This document shows positions 9,038 to 17,720 of a DNA stretch of 64,000 nucleotides, piece by piece (within the stretch, counting starts at the first letter, position 1; the number at the start of each line of letters is the position of its first letter). The DNA comes from Solibacillus sp. R5-41. GTDB taxonomy: Bacteria; Bacillota; Bacilli; Bacillales_A; Planococcaceae. The notes beneath the pieces are model-generated. The model ran no database searches, was not told the DNA's origin, and saw only the letters and a program-made list of their open reading frames with translations. Position numbers and translations under genes: made by a program. The DNA lies in assembly GCF_002736105.1 (NCBI RefSeq), contig NZ_CP024123.1:3774001-3838000 (forward strand), read 5' to 3'.

Positions 9038-10270
9038 TTATTTCCCCTTTTTCGTTTTACTGAATGTCATTCCCTTATTGCTTGATTTTGATTTGTAAGG
9101 CTTTTGCACGCTTGTTTTTTTAGGAGCTTCTTTTTTTGCTGTAACTGTTTTTGAATTTCCTTCAATAAATTCCCCTTGATGCCATACTTTTTGGACAGGC
9201 TTTTGTGATAAATCACGAACCCATTTTTTATATGTTTTTTCATCGCGGTAAGAAAGTAATGTTAATACTTCACCATCTGCCCCTGCACGACCTGTACGCC
9301 CTGAGCGATGCGTATATTGCTCTATCGTACGAGGAACATCAACATGAATAACATGTGTTAAGCCCGAAATATCTAAACCACGTGCTGCAATATCCGTTGC
9401 AATTAAAATACGCGCCTCGCCTTTTCGGAATGCATCTAATGCGTTTTTACGTTCATCCTTTTTCATCTCTGAATGCAAGGCAACAATTGGTGCATCTCTG
9501 TAAGTTAATTTATTTTGTTTCATTAATACTTGATCAATATTATTGACGAATGCTAAGCCACGTACACCTTCAATATTCGATAAACGGCGCAACATATCGG
9601 TTTTATCACGCTCTTCGATTTTTATAAAGGAATGCACGACTTTGCCGAACTTCACCATATCTTCTGGTTTAATTTGGATTTCGATAGGTTCAAACATGAA
9701 GCGCTCGGCTACCATTTTAATTTCCTCGGTAATAGTTGCAGAAACGACAACTACTTGACGTCCGAAAGCAGATCCTTCGATAAATGATTTTACAACTACT
9801 CGGTATTCACGACTTAATAATTGATCGCATTCATCTAATACAATTGTTTCGATTTCTTTTAATTTTAGCTTTCCTTGGCGCGCTAATTCATTCAAACGAC
9901 CTGGAGTACCGACAACAATCGTTGGTTTTTTCTTCAACTTTTCAATTTGGCGTGCTGAGTTTGCACCACCAATTAATTGTTGTACCGTAATGTCTGTTCC
10001 CACTGTCCAATCACGAATGACTTCGACAATTTGCATTGCAAGTTCTTGTGATGGTGCAACGATCAATGCTTGCGTTTGCTTTTTTGAGCCATCTACTTTA
10101 TTTAAAATTGGCAATGTGTATGCGAGTGTTTTCCCTGATCCTGTTGGGGATTCTGCCACAACATCTTTCCCGTCAAGCATTGCGGGGATCATCTCTTCTT
10201 GAATTTTCATTGTTGTTTCAAACGACCATTTATTTTGTAATGTTTCTTTTAATAAGTTTATTGCTGACAT
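9038..10270 (-). CDS. DEAD-box-type ATP-dependent RNA helicase (DECD variant)
   Basis: An RNA helicase of about 410 residues. It has motif I SPTGSGKT, motif Ia VAPSQELAMQ, GTPGRL, motif II as DECD rather than DEAD, motif III SAT, motif V ATDIAARGLD and motif VI HRSGRTGRAG, then a basic Lys/Ser/Thr-rich tail of about 50 residues for RNA contact. It probably acts in ribosome assembly or RNA turnover and resembles Bacillus YfmL-like helicases. I chose the ATG at 10270 (MSAINLL) because AAGGTGG lies 8 bases upstream; the GTG at 10282 overlaps that site. It leads an operon with the M29 aminopeptidase. Confidence 0.92.
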   Translation of the reverse strand: MSAINLLKETLQNKWSFETTMKIQEEMIPAMLDGKDVVAESPTGSGKTLAYTLPILNKVDGSKKQTQALIVAPSQELAMQIVEVIRDWTVGTDITVQQLIGGANSARQIEKLKKKPTIVVGTPGRLNELARQGKLKLKEIETIVLDECDQLLSREYRVVVKSFIEGSAFGRQVVVVSATITEEIKMVAERFMFEPIEIQIKPEDMVKFGKVVHSFIKIEERDKTDMLRRLSNIEGVRGLAFVNNIDQVLMKQNKLTYRDAPIVALHSEMKKDERKNALDAFRKGEARILIATDIAARGLDISGLTHVIHVDVPRTIEQYTHRSGRTGRAGADGEVLTLLSYRDEKTYKKWVRDLSQKPVQKVWHQGEFIEGNSKTVTAKKEAPKKTSVQKPYKSKSSNKGMTFSKTKKGK

Positions 10271-10360
10271 GTTTTTTACCACCTTAAGTTCATTGCGTTT
10301 AGTGTACCATATTCCTTTGACTTTTAATGTGAATTTCGTATCGTTTACTTTTTATCCATC

Positions 10361-10398
10361 AAAAAAAGGTGTTAGTAAGACTCATTACTAACACCTTC
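10361..10398 (-). terminator. Terminator of the murQ operon
   Basis: AAGGTGTTAGTAA pairs perfectly with TTACTAACACCTT around a six-base loop, followed on the minus strand by seven T. It lies 7 bases beyond the murQ stop. Confidence 0.92.
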
Positions 10399-10404
10399 AA
10401 CCAA

Positions 10405-11307
10405 TCATGCGTTTAATTTAGAAATGGCTTTTTTCGTATTTCCTTCTACTTCAGTGAGTACTGCTTGAACTATTTCGAAATCTGCGTTTGTTTTAAGCAT
10501 GACAATTGCTGGTTTTACAGCAAAATTAGTCGTGTTTAAGACTTGTTCTGCTTGTTCAAATGAGCAATTTGTCGACATCATAACGATTCGCTTTGCACGC
10601 TCTACTAGCTTTTTATTGCTTGCGTTAACATCGACCATTAAATTTTCATACACTTTCCCTAATTTCACCATCGTAATTGTACTAATCATATTTAAAATCA
10701 TTTTATGAGACGTCGCTGCTTTTAAACGTGTTGAGCCAGTCAAAATTTCTGGGCCGACTTCTACTTCAATCGCTTCATCGGTATAATTGCTAATTTCCGA
10801 GTTTTTATTGCTCGTTAAGCTTACAGTAAATGCATCATTTAATTTTGCATATTTTACAGCACCAATCGTGTAAGGTGTTGTACCACTCGCGGTAATGCCA
10901 ATGACGGTATCCCACTTCGTAATCACTTTTTTCGCTAAATCTCGGTTTCCTGCCTCGGCATCATCTTCTGCATTTTCAACTGCCTGAAAAAATGCGGAAT
11001 TTCCACCTGCCATAATCGTTTGTACTAAATGGGGGTCCGTCATAAACGTCGGGGGGCATTCGGATGCATCCATCATCGCTAAACGTCCACTACTCCCAGC
11101 ACCTACATAAAAAATCCGCCCACCATTTAAAAGATTATTAACAATTTTCTCGATGACCTTTTCTAAAGTTGGCAGCACTTGTGCGACAGCTTGAATAACA
11201 TGCTCGTCTTGGCGGTTCATAATATTTAAAATTTCTGCAACCGTTAATTCATCTAAATTCATCGTTTCAGAATTTCGTTTTTCAGTCGTTAATTGCTTGT
11301 CGTTCAT
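10405..11307 (-). CDS. murQ: N-acetylmuramic acid 6-phosphate etherase
   Basis: MurQ cleaves the lactyl ether of MurNAc-6-phosphate to give GlcNAc-6-phosphate and D-lactate in the cytosol. The 300-residue protein is full length. It has the SIS-domain phosphosugar loop YVGAGSSGRLAMMDASECPPTF near 68-90, with the conserved Glu in SECPP, and the ITASGTTPY segment around 150. The N-terminal TEKRNSETMNLDEL is also family-typical. It follows the kinase gene by one base, with GGAGGGAT as ribosome site, and is the last gene before the operon terminator. Its presence sets the theme of the operon: recovery of MurNAc from peptidoglycan. Confidence 0.96.
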   Translation of the reverse strand: MNDKQLTTEKRNSETMNLDELTVAEILNIMNRQDEHVIQAVAQVLPTLEKVIEKIVNNLLNGGRIFYVGAGSSGRLAMMDASECPPTFMTDPHLVQTIMAGGNSAFFQAVENAEDDAEAGNRDLAKKVITKWDTVIGITASGTTPYTIGAVKYAKLNDAFTVSLTSNKNSEISNYTDEAIEVEVGPEILTGSTRLKAATSHKMILNMISTITMVKLGKVYENLMVDVNASNKKLVERAKRIVMMSTNCSFEQAEQVLNTTNFAVKPAIVMLKTNADFEIVQAVLTEVEGNTKKAISKLNA

Positions 11308-11308
11308 A

Positions 11309-12289
11309 TCATCCCTCCTTTACATCATCCCATGAATTTTTAATGCTTTCTTTCATCATTTCATCGATTATAATTTGATTGGCATGCATCGCTAATATAT
11401 AGGCACCTACTTCACCCGAAACTTCTGGCTTTGTAAACTTTAACATCGGAAATTTTTGTTTTAATAGCTTGCAAAACGCTTCATAAAAAGCCGTATTGCT
11501 GAATAATCCTCCATGTAAAACGAGTGGCTTTTCCATATCCATTTGATATTGTGCTAGTTGAATTAAACGGATTAACTCCTCTTGGATGAGTTGAACAATT
11601 TCTTTTGCCAGCTCATCCCCTTTTTCAAATGCCAACAGCACATCACGACAAATGGATGCAATGATTGGGACGGGAGCCTTATGACTATAAATTTTCGATA
11701 TAATGTCCGGTGGATGCTGAACTTGAAATTGGGTCAATATTTTTTGTTGGAATGGCCGCAATGGGAGTTTTGCATCATAGGACTTCAAAATCGAGCGAAT
11801 TGCCAATTTTCCAAGATGAAAACCGCTTCCCTCATCTCCTAATAAATAGCCCCAGCCGCCCACTCGAAAATAGTAATCTCCTTTCCGTCCAAAAATGATG
11901 GAACCTGTACCCGCAATTAATAACGTGCCCGAACTCCCCCATGTACCTGCTGCTAAAGCGGCATGTGCATCACTTTGAATAGTCATTTTGTCAAACAACG
12001 CACTTCCCGCAAAGGATTGATGAATATCTTCTTTTTCAGCTACACGATCTGCACCAGCTAAACAAATAAAAATTTGTTGAACATCGAGTAAATTGATTTT
12101 TGTCTGTGATAATATCGTTTCGATTACATTATTCAGCATGTCATGTAACTCAGTTAATGGAATTGCATTTATATTGCCCGATGTGCTTACTTTAGAGCCA
12201 ATAATATTGCCCTCGAAGTCTCCGATGACACAGCGCGTTTTCGTTCCACCTCCGTCAATACCAATCAAATACTGTTTTCGTATGTTCAT
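11309..12289 (-). CDS. BadF/BadG-type N-acetylhexosamine kinase, probable MurNAc/GlcNAc kinase (MurK-like)
   Basis: A 326-residue ASKHA-fold kinase with phosphate-1 motif IGIDGGGTKTRC at the N-terminus, LAGTGSIIFGR in the middle and GGWGYLLGDEGSGFHLG, the typical core of N-acetylglucosamine/N-acetylmuramic acid kinases. It would phosphorylate free MurNAc (and perhaps GlcNAc) at C6, giving the MurQ substrate. A cytosolic kinase is needed if the sugar enters through an ABC importer rather than a PTS, which matches the operon. ATG at 12289 is preferred over the adjacent GTG at 12292; AAGG is close upstream of both. Specificity is inferred from context. Confidence 0.85.
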   Translation of the reverse strand: MNIRKQYLIGIDGGGTKTRCVIGDFEGNIIGSKVSTSGNINAIPLTELHDMLNNVIETILSQTKINLLDVQQIFICLAGADRVAEKEDIHQSFAGSALFDKMTIQSDAHAALAAGTWGSSGTLLIAGTGSIIFGRKGDYYFRVGGWGYLLGDEGSGFHLGKLAIRSILKSYDAKLPLRPFQQKILTQFQVQHPPDIISKIYSHKAPVPIIASICRDVLLAFEKGDELAKEIVQLIQEELIRLIQLAQYQMDMEKPLVLHGGLFSNTAFYEAFCKLLKQKFPMLKFTKPEVSGEVGAYILAMHANQIIIDEMMKESIKNSWDDVKEG

Positions 12290-12293
12290 CACC

Positions 12294-13337
12294 TTATTTC
12301 CTACTGTTTTCTACTTCTATCTCAATTAAATTGTGAGTAATTCGTCGAAACCTTTGAATATTACACTGTCGTCCATAATGCACTCGATTCGTTAATAGTA
12401 CGATGACGAGTTCTTGCTCATCTGAAACCCATATTGACGTCCCCGTAAACCCCGTATGTCCAAAGCCATCCTGCAAATATTGCCCTGAAAAATTCGGATT
12501 ACTATACAATTGCCATCCTAGTCCACGCTGTTCATCAAGAACACTCGTATAAGATTGTTTACTAATTCGTTTCGAGCCTTCTGAAAAGATAGATGATTGC
12601 CCCTTCATAAAAGCTTGTGTATAACGTGCCAAATCTTCAGCCGTTGAAAAGAGACCCGCATGACCACTCACACCACCAAAAAAATTCGCATTTTCATCAT
12701 GAACGTCACCCCACTGGTAATCTTGTAAATGATCGCGATATTCAGTTGCTGCTATTTGCGATTGTAAATCGGATGGAGGGTTAAATAGCGTGTGCTTCAT
12801 TTGTAGTGGTATAAATATATTTTTTTGTGCAAAGATTTGCAATGGTTCTCCGCTCACTTTTTCTACGAGCTTGCCAAGTAAAATATAGTTCACATCACTA
12901 TAAATCACTTCTGAACCGATTGCTTTTCGATTTTGTATTTGAGCAATCACTTCTAGCGGACTTTTTTGCACGTATTCCTCTAAATAAAACCTCACTTCTG
13001 GTTGAAAGCCACTCGTATGTGTCAGTAAATGTTTTATGGTCACTTCTTCATGAAAGCCTTGTAACTCCGAAAAATAGTATGCGATTGAATCATCCAAATC
13101 GAGTAGCCCTTGTTCTAGCAGTAATAAAATTGCAGGTGTTGTTGCAACAACCTTAGTTAAAGAAGCAATATCAAATAGCGTATTTTCCGTCATTGGTATT
13201 TCCCTTTTGACATGCGCTTTGCCAAAAGCTTTATTTAGTAAAATGTCCTTTTTATTTGCTATACAAAGAACCGCGCCTGGTAAAAAATTTTGTTCAATAG
13301 AATGTTCAATAAATCGTTGGACCGCTTGGAATTCCAT
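12294..13337 (-). CDS. Beta-lactamase-family serine hydrolase, AmiE/YbbE-like
   Basis: A class C beta-lactamase-fold protein of about 347 residues. It has S-x-x-K as SLTK (in IASLTKVVAT), the tyrosine motif in IYSDVNYILLG, and HTG near the C-terminus (GFGHTGFTG). In Bacillus subtilis the relative AmiE (YbbE) of the mur operon releases the peptide from MurNAc; the same role is inferred here. No signal peptide is visible (MEFQAVQRFIEHS), so it should act inside the cell, unlike the secreted B. subtilis enzyme. The start at 13337 has a perfect AGGAGG; upstream codons to 13361 overlap the permease gene and are unlikely. Other esterase or peptidase roles are possible. Confidence 0.82.
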   Translation of the reverse strand: MEFQAVQRFIEHSIEQNFLPGAVLCIANKKDILLNKAFGKAHVKREIPMTENTLFDIASLTKVVATTPAILLLLEQGLLDLDDSIAYYFSELQGFHEEVTIKHLLTHTSGFQPEVRFYLEEYVQKSPLEVIAQIQNRKAIGSEVIYSDVNYILLGKLVEKVSGEPLQIFAQKNIFIPLQMKHTLFNPPSDLQSQIAATEYRDHLQDYQWGDVHDENANFFGGVSGHAGLFSTAEDLARYTQAFMKGQSSIFSEGSKRISKQSYTSVLDEQRGLGWQLYSNPNFSGQYLQDGFGHTGFTGTSIWVSDEQELVIVLLTNRVHYGRQCNIQRFRRITHNLIEIEVENSRK

Positions 13338-13347
13338 ATGAATCCTC

Positions 13348-14175
13348 CTATTTGATGGCACCTTCTGTCATTCCCTTTACAATGGAACGTTGGAAAATCG
13401 TGTAGAAAATAATAACTGGAACAACCGCAATACATAAGCCTGCAAATAATACGCCCCACGCACTTTCATATTGTGCTTTCGTTTTCAATAAATTCATAGC
13501 AACCCCTAGGGTAGTTTTGCTTTCTGTTTGTAACAATATAAGCGCCATAAAAAACTCATTCCAATAAGAAATCGCATTTAAGATTGTGACGGTCATAATA
13601 CCTGATTTAATCAAAGGGGTCACGATTTTAAACAAAATACCATAAGGACTCATCCCATCTACCATTGCTGCTTCTTCAAGCTCCTTTGGTATGTTTCCAA
13701 TAAAGCCAATTAATATAAAAATGGTAAAAGGAACATGTGAAATGGCGTATACAAGAGATAATGCCCATAAATTATCAAGTAAATTAAGCTTCATTAATAA
13801 AAAGAATAGCGGAATCCACCCTAAAACAGCTGGAATCATCATCGAAGCTAAATAAACATTTATTAGCACCTCGCCCATTTTTGAGCGGATTCGTTCTAAT
13901 GCGTACGCCGTTGGGATTGATAGTAATAACGTTAATACGGAACCTAAAACGGTAACAAAAAAGCTATTTAAAAAGGCACGACCGATATTGAAGTCATTCC
14001 ATGCGCGTTCAAAGTTTGAGAAGTTAAAGGATTGTGGGAGCGCCCAGGGAGAAGAAAAAATTTCTGCGTTCGTTTTAAAAGCTCCCATAAACATCCAAAC
14101 GAGCGGGAGAATTACGATCATAGCCCATAGTAAAAGCGGAATTCGTACGATAATTTGAGAAAAAGCTTTCATCAA
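13348..14175 (-). CDS. Carbohydrate ABC transporter permease (MalG/AraQ type)
   Basis: A 275-residue inner-membrane permease with six predicted spans. The N-terminal hydrophobic segment is followed by MFMGAFKTNAEIFSSPWALP, typical of MalG-type sugar permeases, and the coupling loop reads ELEEAAMVDGMSPYGILFKI (EAA motif). It pairs with the upstream MalF-type permease, 11 bases away, and the lipoprotein SBP. No ATPase gene is in the operon, so the importer probably uses a shared MsmX-type ATPase encoded elsewhere. Confidence 0.92.
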   Translation of the reverse strand: MMKAFSQIIVRIPLLLWAMIVILPLVWMFMGAFKTNAEIFSSPWALPQSFNFSNFERAWNDFNIGRAFLNSFFVTVLGSVLTLLLSIPTAYALERIRSKMGEVLINVYLASMMIPAVLGWIPLFFLLMKLNLLDNLWALSLVYAISHVPFTIFILIGFIGNIPKELEEAAMVDGMSPYGILFKIVTPLIKSGIMTVTILNAISYWNEFFMALILLQTESKTTLGVAMNLLKTKAQYESAWGVLFAGLCIAVVPVIIFYTIFQRSIVKGMTEGAIK

Positions 14176-14186
14176 TAATCCTCCTT

Positions 14187-15080
14187 TTAATATTCAACTT
14201 TTTCTTTTTTCAAGATAAATTGTGAGATTAGTACGGTTACCAGAGCCACGACTAAAATTAAAACGCCGATTGCCGCGCCATAACCAAATTGAAAGTCTTC
14301 AAATGCGCGTTGGTATAAATATGAGCCCATTACTTCTGATGCGCTCCCTGGTCCACCGCCCGTCATTACTTGAACTAATACGAATGAGCCGTTTAACGAT
14401 GTAATTATAATGTATAAAATTGATGTTTTAATTTGAGGCCAAATTAATGGAACCGTTATTCGCCAAAATTGTTGCCATTCCGAAGCACCATCTATATCTG
14501 CAGCTTCATATAAACTTTTAGGGACATTCGAAATGCCTCCCATAAGCAATAGCATGAATAGTCCAATCCCCGCCCAAATTGCAGGAATAGCAATACTTGG
14601 TAGAACCCATGTCATATCCCCTAGCCAAGGACGCACCCATTCTGTTAATCCGACTTTTGTTAAAAAACTGTTTACAAGTCCGATACTTGGGTCATAAATA
14701 AATTGCCATAAAATACCGATTACTACAACAGACATAATGTTCGGAAAGAAAAATACAATTCGATAAAACGGTGCCTCTTTAATACGTAGTTGTGTTAACG
14801 CCACCGCAAAAAATAAAGAGAGCGTCATAATACCGATTACTTTTACAAATACGAAGAAGAAATCATTAAATATTGCTTTTTTAATAACAGAATCATTCCA
14901 AAGTTTCACATAATTATCCAAGCCAATAAATGTTTTTACTGAGCTAGTGCCTGACCATTCAAAAAAGGAATAATATAAACCGCCTAACATCGGATACACA
15001 GTAAAAACGAGAAATAATAAAAACGTTGGAAGTAAACAAAAGGCTAAAAATAAGTAGCGTTGTTTCGATGTGTGCGCCAT
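14187..15080 (-). CDS. Carbohydrate ABC transporter permease (MalF/UgpA type)
   Basis: A permease of about 297 residues with the first span in YLFLAFCLLPTFLLFLVFTV, the extracellular YPMLGGLYYSFFEW segment and EAA loop LYEAADIDGASEWQQFWRIT, all typical of MalF/UgpA sugar permeases. The start at 15080 (MAHTSKQ) follows GGAGGAAGG; an upstream ATG at 15101 would place the ribosome site inside the gene. It follows the binding-protein gene after a 115-base spacer holding a strong hairpin. Confidence 0.92.
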   Translation of the reverse strand: MAHTSKQRYLFLAFCLLPTFLLFLVFTVYPMLGGLYYSFFEWSGTSSVKTFIGLDNYVKLWNDSVIKKAIFNDFFFVFVKVIGIMTLSLFFAVALTQLRIKEAPFYRIVFFFPNIMSVVVIGILWQFIYDPSIGLVNSFLTKVGLTEWVRPWLGDMTWVLPSIAIPAIWAGIGLFMLLLMGGISNVPKSLYEAADIDGASEWQQFWRITVPLIWPQIKTSILYIIITSLNGSFVLVQVMTGGGPGSASEVMGSYLYQRAFEDFQFGYGAAIGVLILVVALVTVLISQFILKKEKVEY

Positions 15081-15115
15081 TCTATTCCTTCCTCCTCTCA
15101 TTTGAATGATTATAG

Positions 15116-15165
15116 AAAGGAAGGGTTGTCTAGAAAGATATCTTTCCAGCCAACCCGGTTCCTTT
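15116..15165 (-). other. Long stem-loop between the binding-protein and permease genes
   Basis: Read on the minus strand, AAAGGAA + GGGTTG + GAAAGAT pair with ATCTTTC + CAACCC + TTCCTTT with only small mismatches, making a stem of about 20 pairs. No T run follows, so it is not a normal terminator. A stem here could protect the upstream mRNA and raise binding protein over permease, as known for several ABC operons. This role is inference. Confidence 0.65.
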
Positions 15166-15195
15166 GTAAAGAATTTCGCTTACTAATACATTTTG

Positions 15196-16593
15196 TTATT
15201 TCCGTAATTCCTGTGCTTTTTTCGTCATGGTGTCTACAAATTGCTCTGCCGTTTTCTTACCTAATAAAACCTCTACAAGTTGAAGCTTTATTTCATTTGT
15301 AATTTCAACGGCAATTTTTTGTTCCTCTGCGTTTGGCGTGTTACGTTTATAAAGTTGGACAGCACTTGGATTGTTAATCATGTCATTAATGCCTGTTAAG
15401 AACTCCGGCACATTTGTATTTGCTGAAAGATCTACATTTTTCAAGTTCATAATGGCACCTGTTGATTCTGCAAATGCTTGTGCATATTGCTCTGTAAATA
15501 TGAACTCAAGAAACGCTTTTGCCGCTTCTGGATTTTTTGCTTTTTCAGCAACCGCAATTGTACGAATATCTGGTACTAATGCTAAAGGCTCTCCCGGATT
15601 ATTCATCGGCGTTGGCGTAAACCCGAATTCAAGGTCACTTGGTGTGTCATTTTTCATTTCATTTGGTAACCAGAACCCTACTGGAATGTATGCGTTTTTA
15701 TGCAGTAGGAAATTCATTTGTGATTGCGTATGGTTATATGCCGCAAATCCAGGATCAACGACTTTAGCATCTACCATTTTCTGAACCTTTTTCATCACTT
15801 CTAACACTTCTGGTCTTTGCCATGCTTCTACTACACCATTTCTTAAATCATTTAAAAATTCTTCCCCTCCAGCTGCTGCAAAGGCTGGATTTAATATGCC
15901 GCGTTCGAAGTATTGTGGGTGTTGACCCGTCGTAATAAATGGTGCAATATTCGTATCTGCTTTAATTTGCTCCATTGAACTTAACCAAGTATCAAAGTCT
16001 GTTGGTGCTGTCCAATTATTATCTTTAAACCATTTTGCATCATACCAAATGCCCCATGTATCAAATACAAGCGGTAACGAATAAATTTTCCCACCATCAA
16101 TTTCTTCAGCTGGTGATATGAAGCTCTCCAATAACGGTGTGCCATCATCCATTTTTAAATCTTTTACAAAATCACTAATATCCATTAATTGACCTTCTGC
16201 AATCATTTGTGTTTCATTTGAGCCAGCTCCATCGATATAAACTACATCTGGTGGCGAATTTGAAATCCAACGTGTATTCATTTCAGTATTTATATTAGGT
16301 CCAGCATGTTCAATAATTTCTAAATTCGGGTGCTCTTTTTTGAAATCACCAATTACACGTTTCCACCATTCATCCCCGTAACCACCTACGAAATATTGAA
16401 TTTCTAATTTACCTGATAACCCGTCCTCTTTTGCTGGTTCCGTAGTTGTACTATCTGTTTTGGTACCGCCACTATCATTTTCTGATGCTACGTCCTTTTT
16501 CGTATCATCATCTGAACAAGCTGCTAACAACATCAACAATCCTACTAATGCAAATAATAGCCAAAATTGCTTCATACCTTTTTTGCGATTCAT
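15196..16593 (-). CDS. Sugar ABC transporter substrate-binding lipoprotein (family 1)
   Basis: A lipoprotein of about 465 residues, COG1653/MalE-like. The signal peptide MNRKKGMKQFWLLFALVG ends in lipobox LLAAC, followed by an acidic/Thr linker. The mature part has the family's FKKEHPNLEIIEHAGPN and PPDVVYIDGAGS segments. The start at 16593 follows AAGGGGTG; the frame open to 16650 lacks a ribosome site. It lies between the RpiR regulator and the permeases. Given murQ, murK and the amiE-like gene downstream, the ligand is inferred to be MurNAc, a MurNAc-peptide or a cell-wall disaccharide; the sequence alone does not prove this. Confidence 0.88.
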   Translation of the reverse strand: MNRKKGMKQFWLLFALVGLLMLLAACSDDDTKKDVASENDSGGTKTDSTTTEPAKEDGLSGKLEIQYFVGGYGDEWWKRVIGDFKKEHPNLEIIEHAGPNINTEMNTRWISNSPPDVVYIDGAGSNETQMIAEGQLMDISDFVKDLKMDDGTPLLESFISPAEEIDGGKIYSLPLVFDTWGIWYDAKWFKDNNWTAPTDFDTWLSSMEQIKADTNIAPFITTGQHPQYFERGILNPAFAAAGGEEFLNDLRNGVVEAWQRPEVLEVMKKVQKMVDAKVVDPGFAAYNHTQSQMNFLLHKNAYIPVGFWLPNEMKNDTPSDLEFGFTPTPMNNPGEPLALVPDIRTIAVAEKAKNPEAAKAFLEFIFTEQYAQAFAESTGAIMNLKNVDLSANTNVPEFLTGINDMINNPSAVQLYKRNTPNAEEQKIAVEITNEIKLQLVEVLLGKKTAEQFVDTMTKKAQELRK

Positions 16594-16653
16594 TAGTAAA
16601 CACCCCTTATTGATATTTATGTAAACTACTAAAAAAATAGTTTCCACCATTGG

Positions 16654-17502
16654 TTAACGAGAATAATTCGCGATTGTTTTTCTCGTGCGGTCTAACACTT
16701 CAATTGATCGATCAAACTTCAAAGTGGCCACACCAGTAAATAAAATATCAATCAATGTTAATTGTGCAATTCTTGATGCCGTTGCTGCACTGCGAATCAT
16801 TGCCTCATTTGAAACGATAAATAATGAACTATCCGCATACGTCTGTAATGCATTTCTTTGATTTTGAGTCATTGTAATAATGGTTGCCCCATTTTTTTTC
16901 GCCTCAGAAACAGCGTTAATAATTTCTTTTGTTTCACCTGAATAGGAAATAGCAAAAATAATATCTTTATTGTTTACATGTGTTGCTGCAATTAGTTGCC
17001 CATGACTATCGATAATTGCTTCACACCATTTATCAATTCTCTTAAACTTATGCTCTAAATCAAGTGCAACTACCGCCGATGCACCAACACCTATTACTAT
17101 AATCTTCCTGGCATGATCAAGTTGATGAATAACCTTATTTAGTTCACGTTTATCATTTGCAATTAATGTCTGTTGTATAGATTGTATGTTATGAACACTA
17201 ATTGTTTGAATCATTTGAGCAATCGTAGAGTTTTTTTCAAGCTCTGAATAGGCGGTGCTCTCTTTTGTTTGACCTAAGGACGCCGCAATGCTTAGCTTTA
17301 GATCCCTAAACCCTTTAAAATGTAGTGCACGGCACATACGAATAATTGTCGCTTCACTCGTTTTTGTTTCTAATGAGAGTTGCGCAATCGGCATATGTAT
17401 AATTTTCTCCGTATTGTTCACAATAAAGTCCGCTACAATTTTTTCAGTTGGCTTTAATAGCCCTATCCCAGACCGAATTCTTTCTATCCCATTTTCGACC
17501 AT
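16654..17502 (-). CDS. RpiR-family transcriptional regulator, MurR-like
   Basis: A 282-residue regulator with an N-terminal RpiR helix-turn-helix (LKPTEKIVADFI.. through SEATIIRMCRALHFKGFRDLK, about 16-66) and a C-terminal SIS phosphosugar-sensing domain (IGVGASAVVALDLEHKFKRI and AISYSGETKEIINA). MurR of B. subtilis and E. coli belongs to this family and senses MurNAc-6-phosphate. First gene of the mur-like operon, so probably autoregulated. ATG at 17502 follows AGGTG. Confidence 0.9.
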   Translation of the reverse strand: MVENGIERIRSGIGLLKPTEKIVADFIVNNTEKIIHMPIAQLSLETKTSEATIIRMCRALHFKGFRDLKLSIAASLGQTKESTAYSELEKNSTIAQMIQTISVHNIQSIQQTLIANDKRELNKVIHQLDHARKIIVIGVGASAVVALDLEHKFKRIDKWCEAIIDSHGQLIAATHVNNKDIIFAISYSGETKEIINAVSEAKKNGATIITMTQNQRNALQTYADSSLFIVSNEAMIRSAATASRIAQLTLIDILFTGVATLKFDRSIEVLDRTRKTIANYSR

Positions 17503-17528
17503 TTAAATGCACCTACTTTTTGCATAAT

Positions 17529-17604
17529 TGTAATAAAGTTTCTAGAAAATTCTGAAAATATGGAGTTTTATTACATATTAGTATGACAAGTACGTTATTG
17601 TCAA
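17529..17604 (-). promoter_or_regulatory. Promoter and candidate MurR-like operator of the mur operon
   Basis: On the minus strand TTGACA (17599-17604) and TAATAT (17575-17580) are 18 bases apart. Immediately downstream, perfect 9-base arms TGTAATAAA/TTTATTACA (17567-17575 and 17529-17537) bracket the probable transcription start and leader. An RpiR dimer or tetramer could bind them. The palindrome and promoter are visible; the binding assignment is inferred. Confidence 0.55.
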
Positions 17605-17720
17605 TATTTTCTCCATCAAATTTCAGAATATTAAAATAATTAAAGTGTCGCTTCATCTACTTTTTCACGATAATTCTGCTATACTTCAAATTAGAATTTC
17701 TAACGATGGTGGTGACAATT

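Noticed and set aside
15371-15784. A 137-codon plus-strand frame opposite the sugar-binding lipoprotein gene
   Set aside because: Shadow of the real gene on the other strand.
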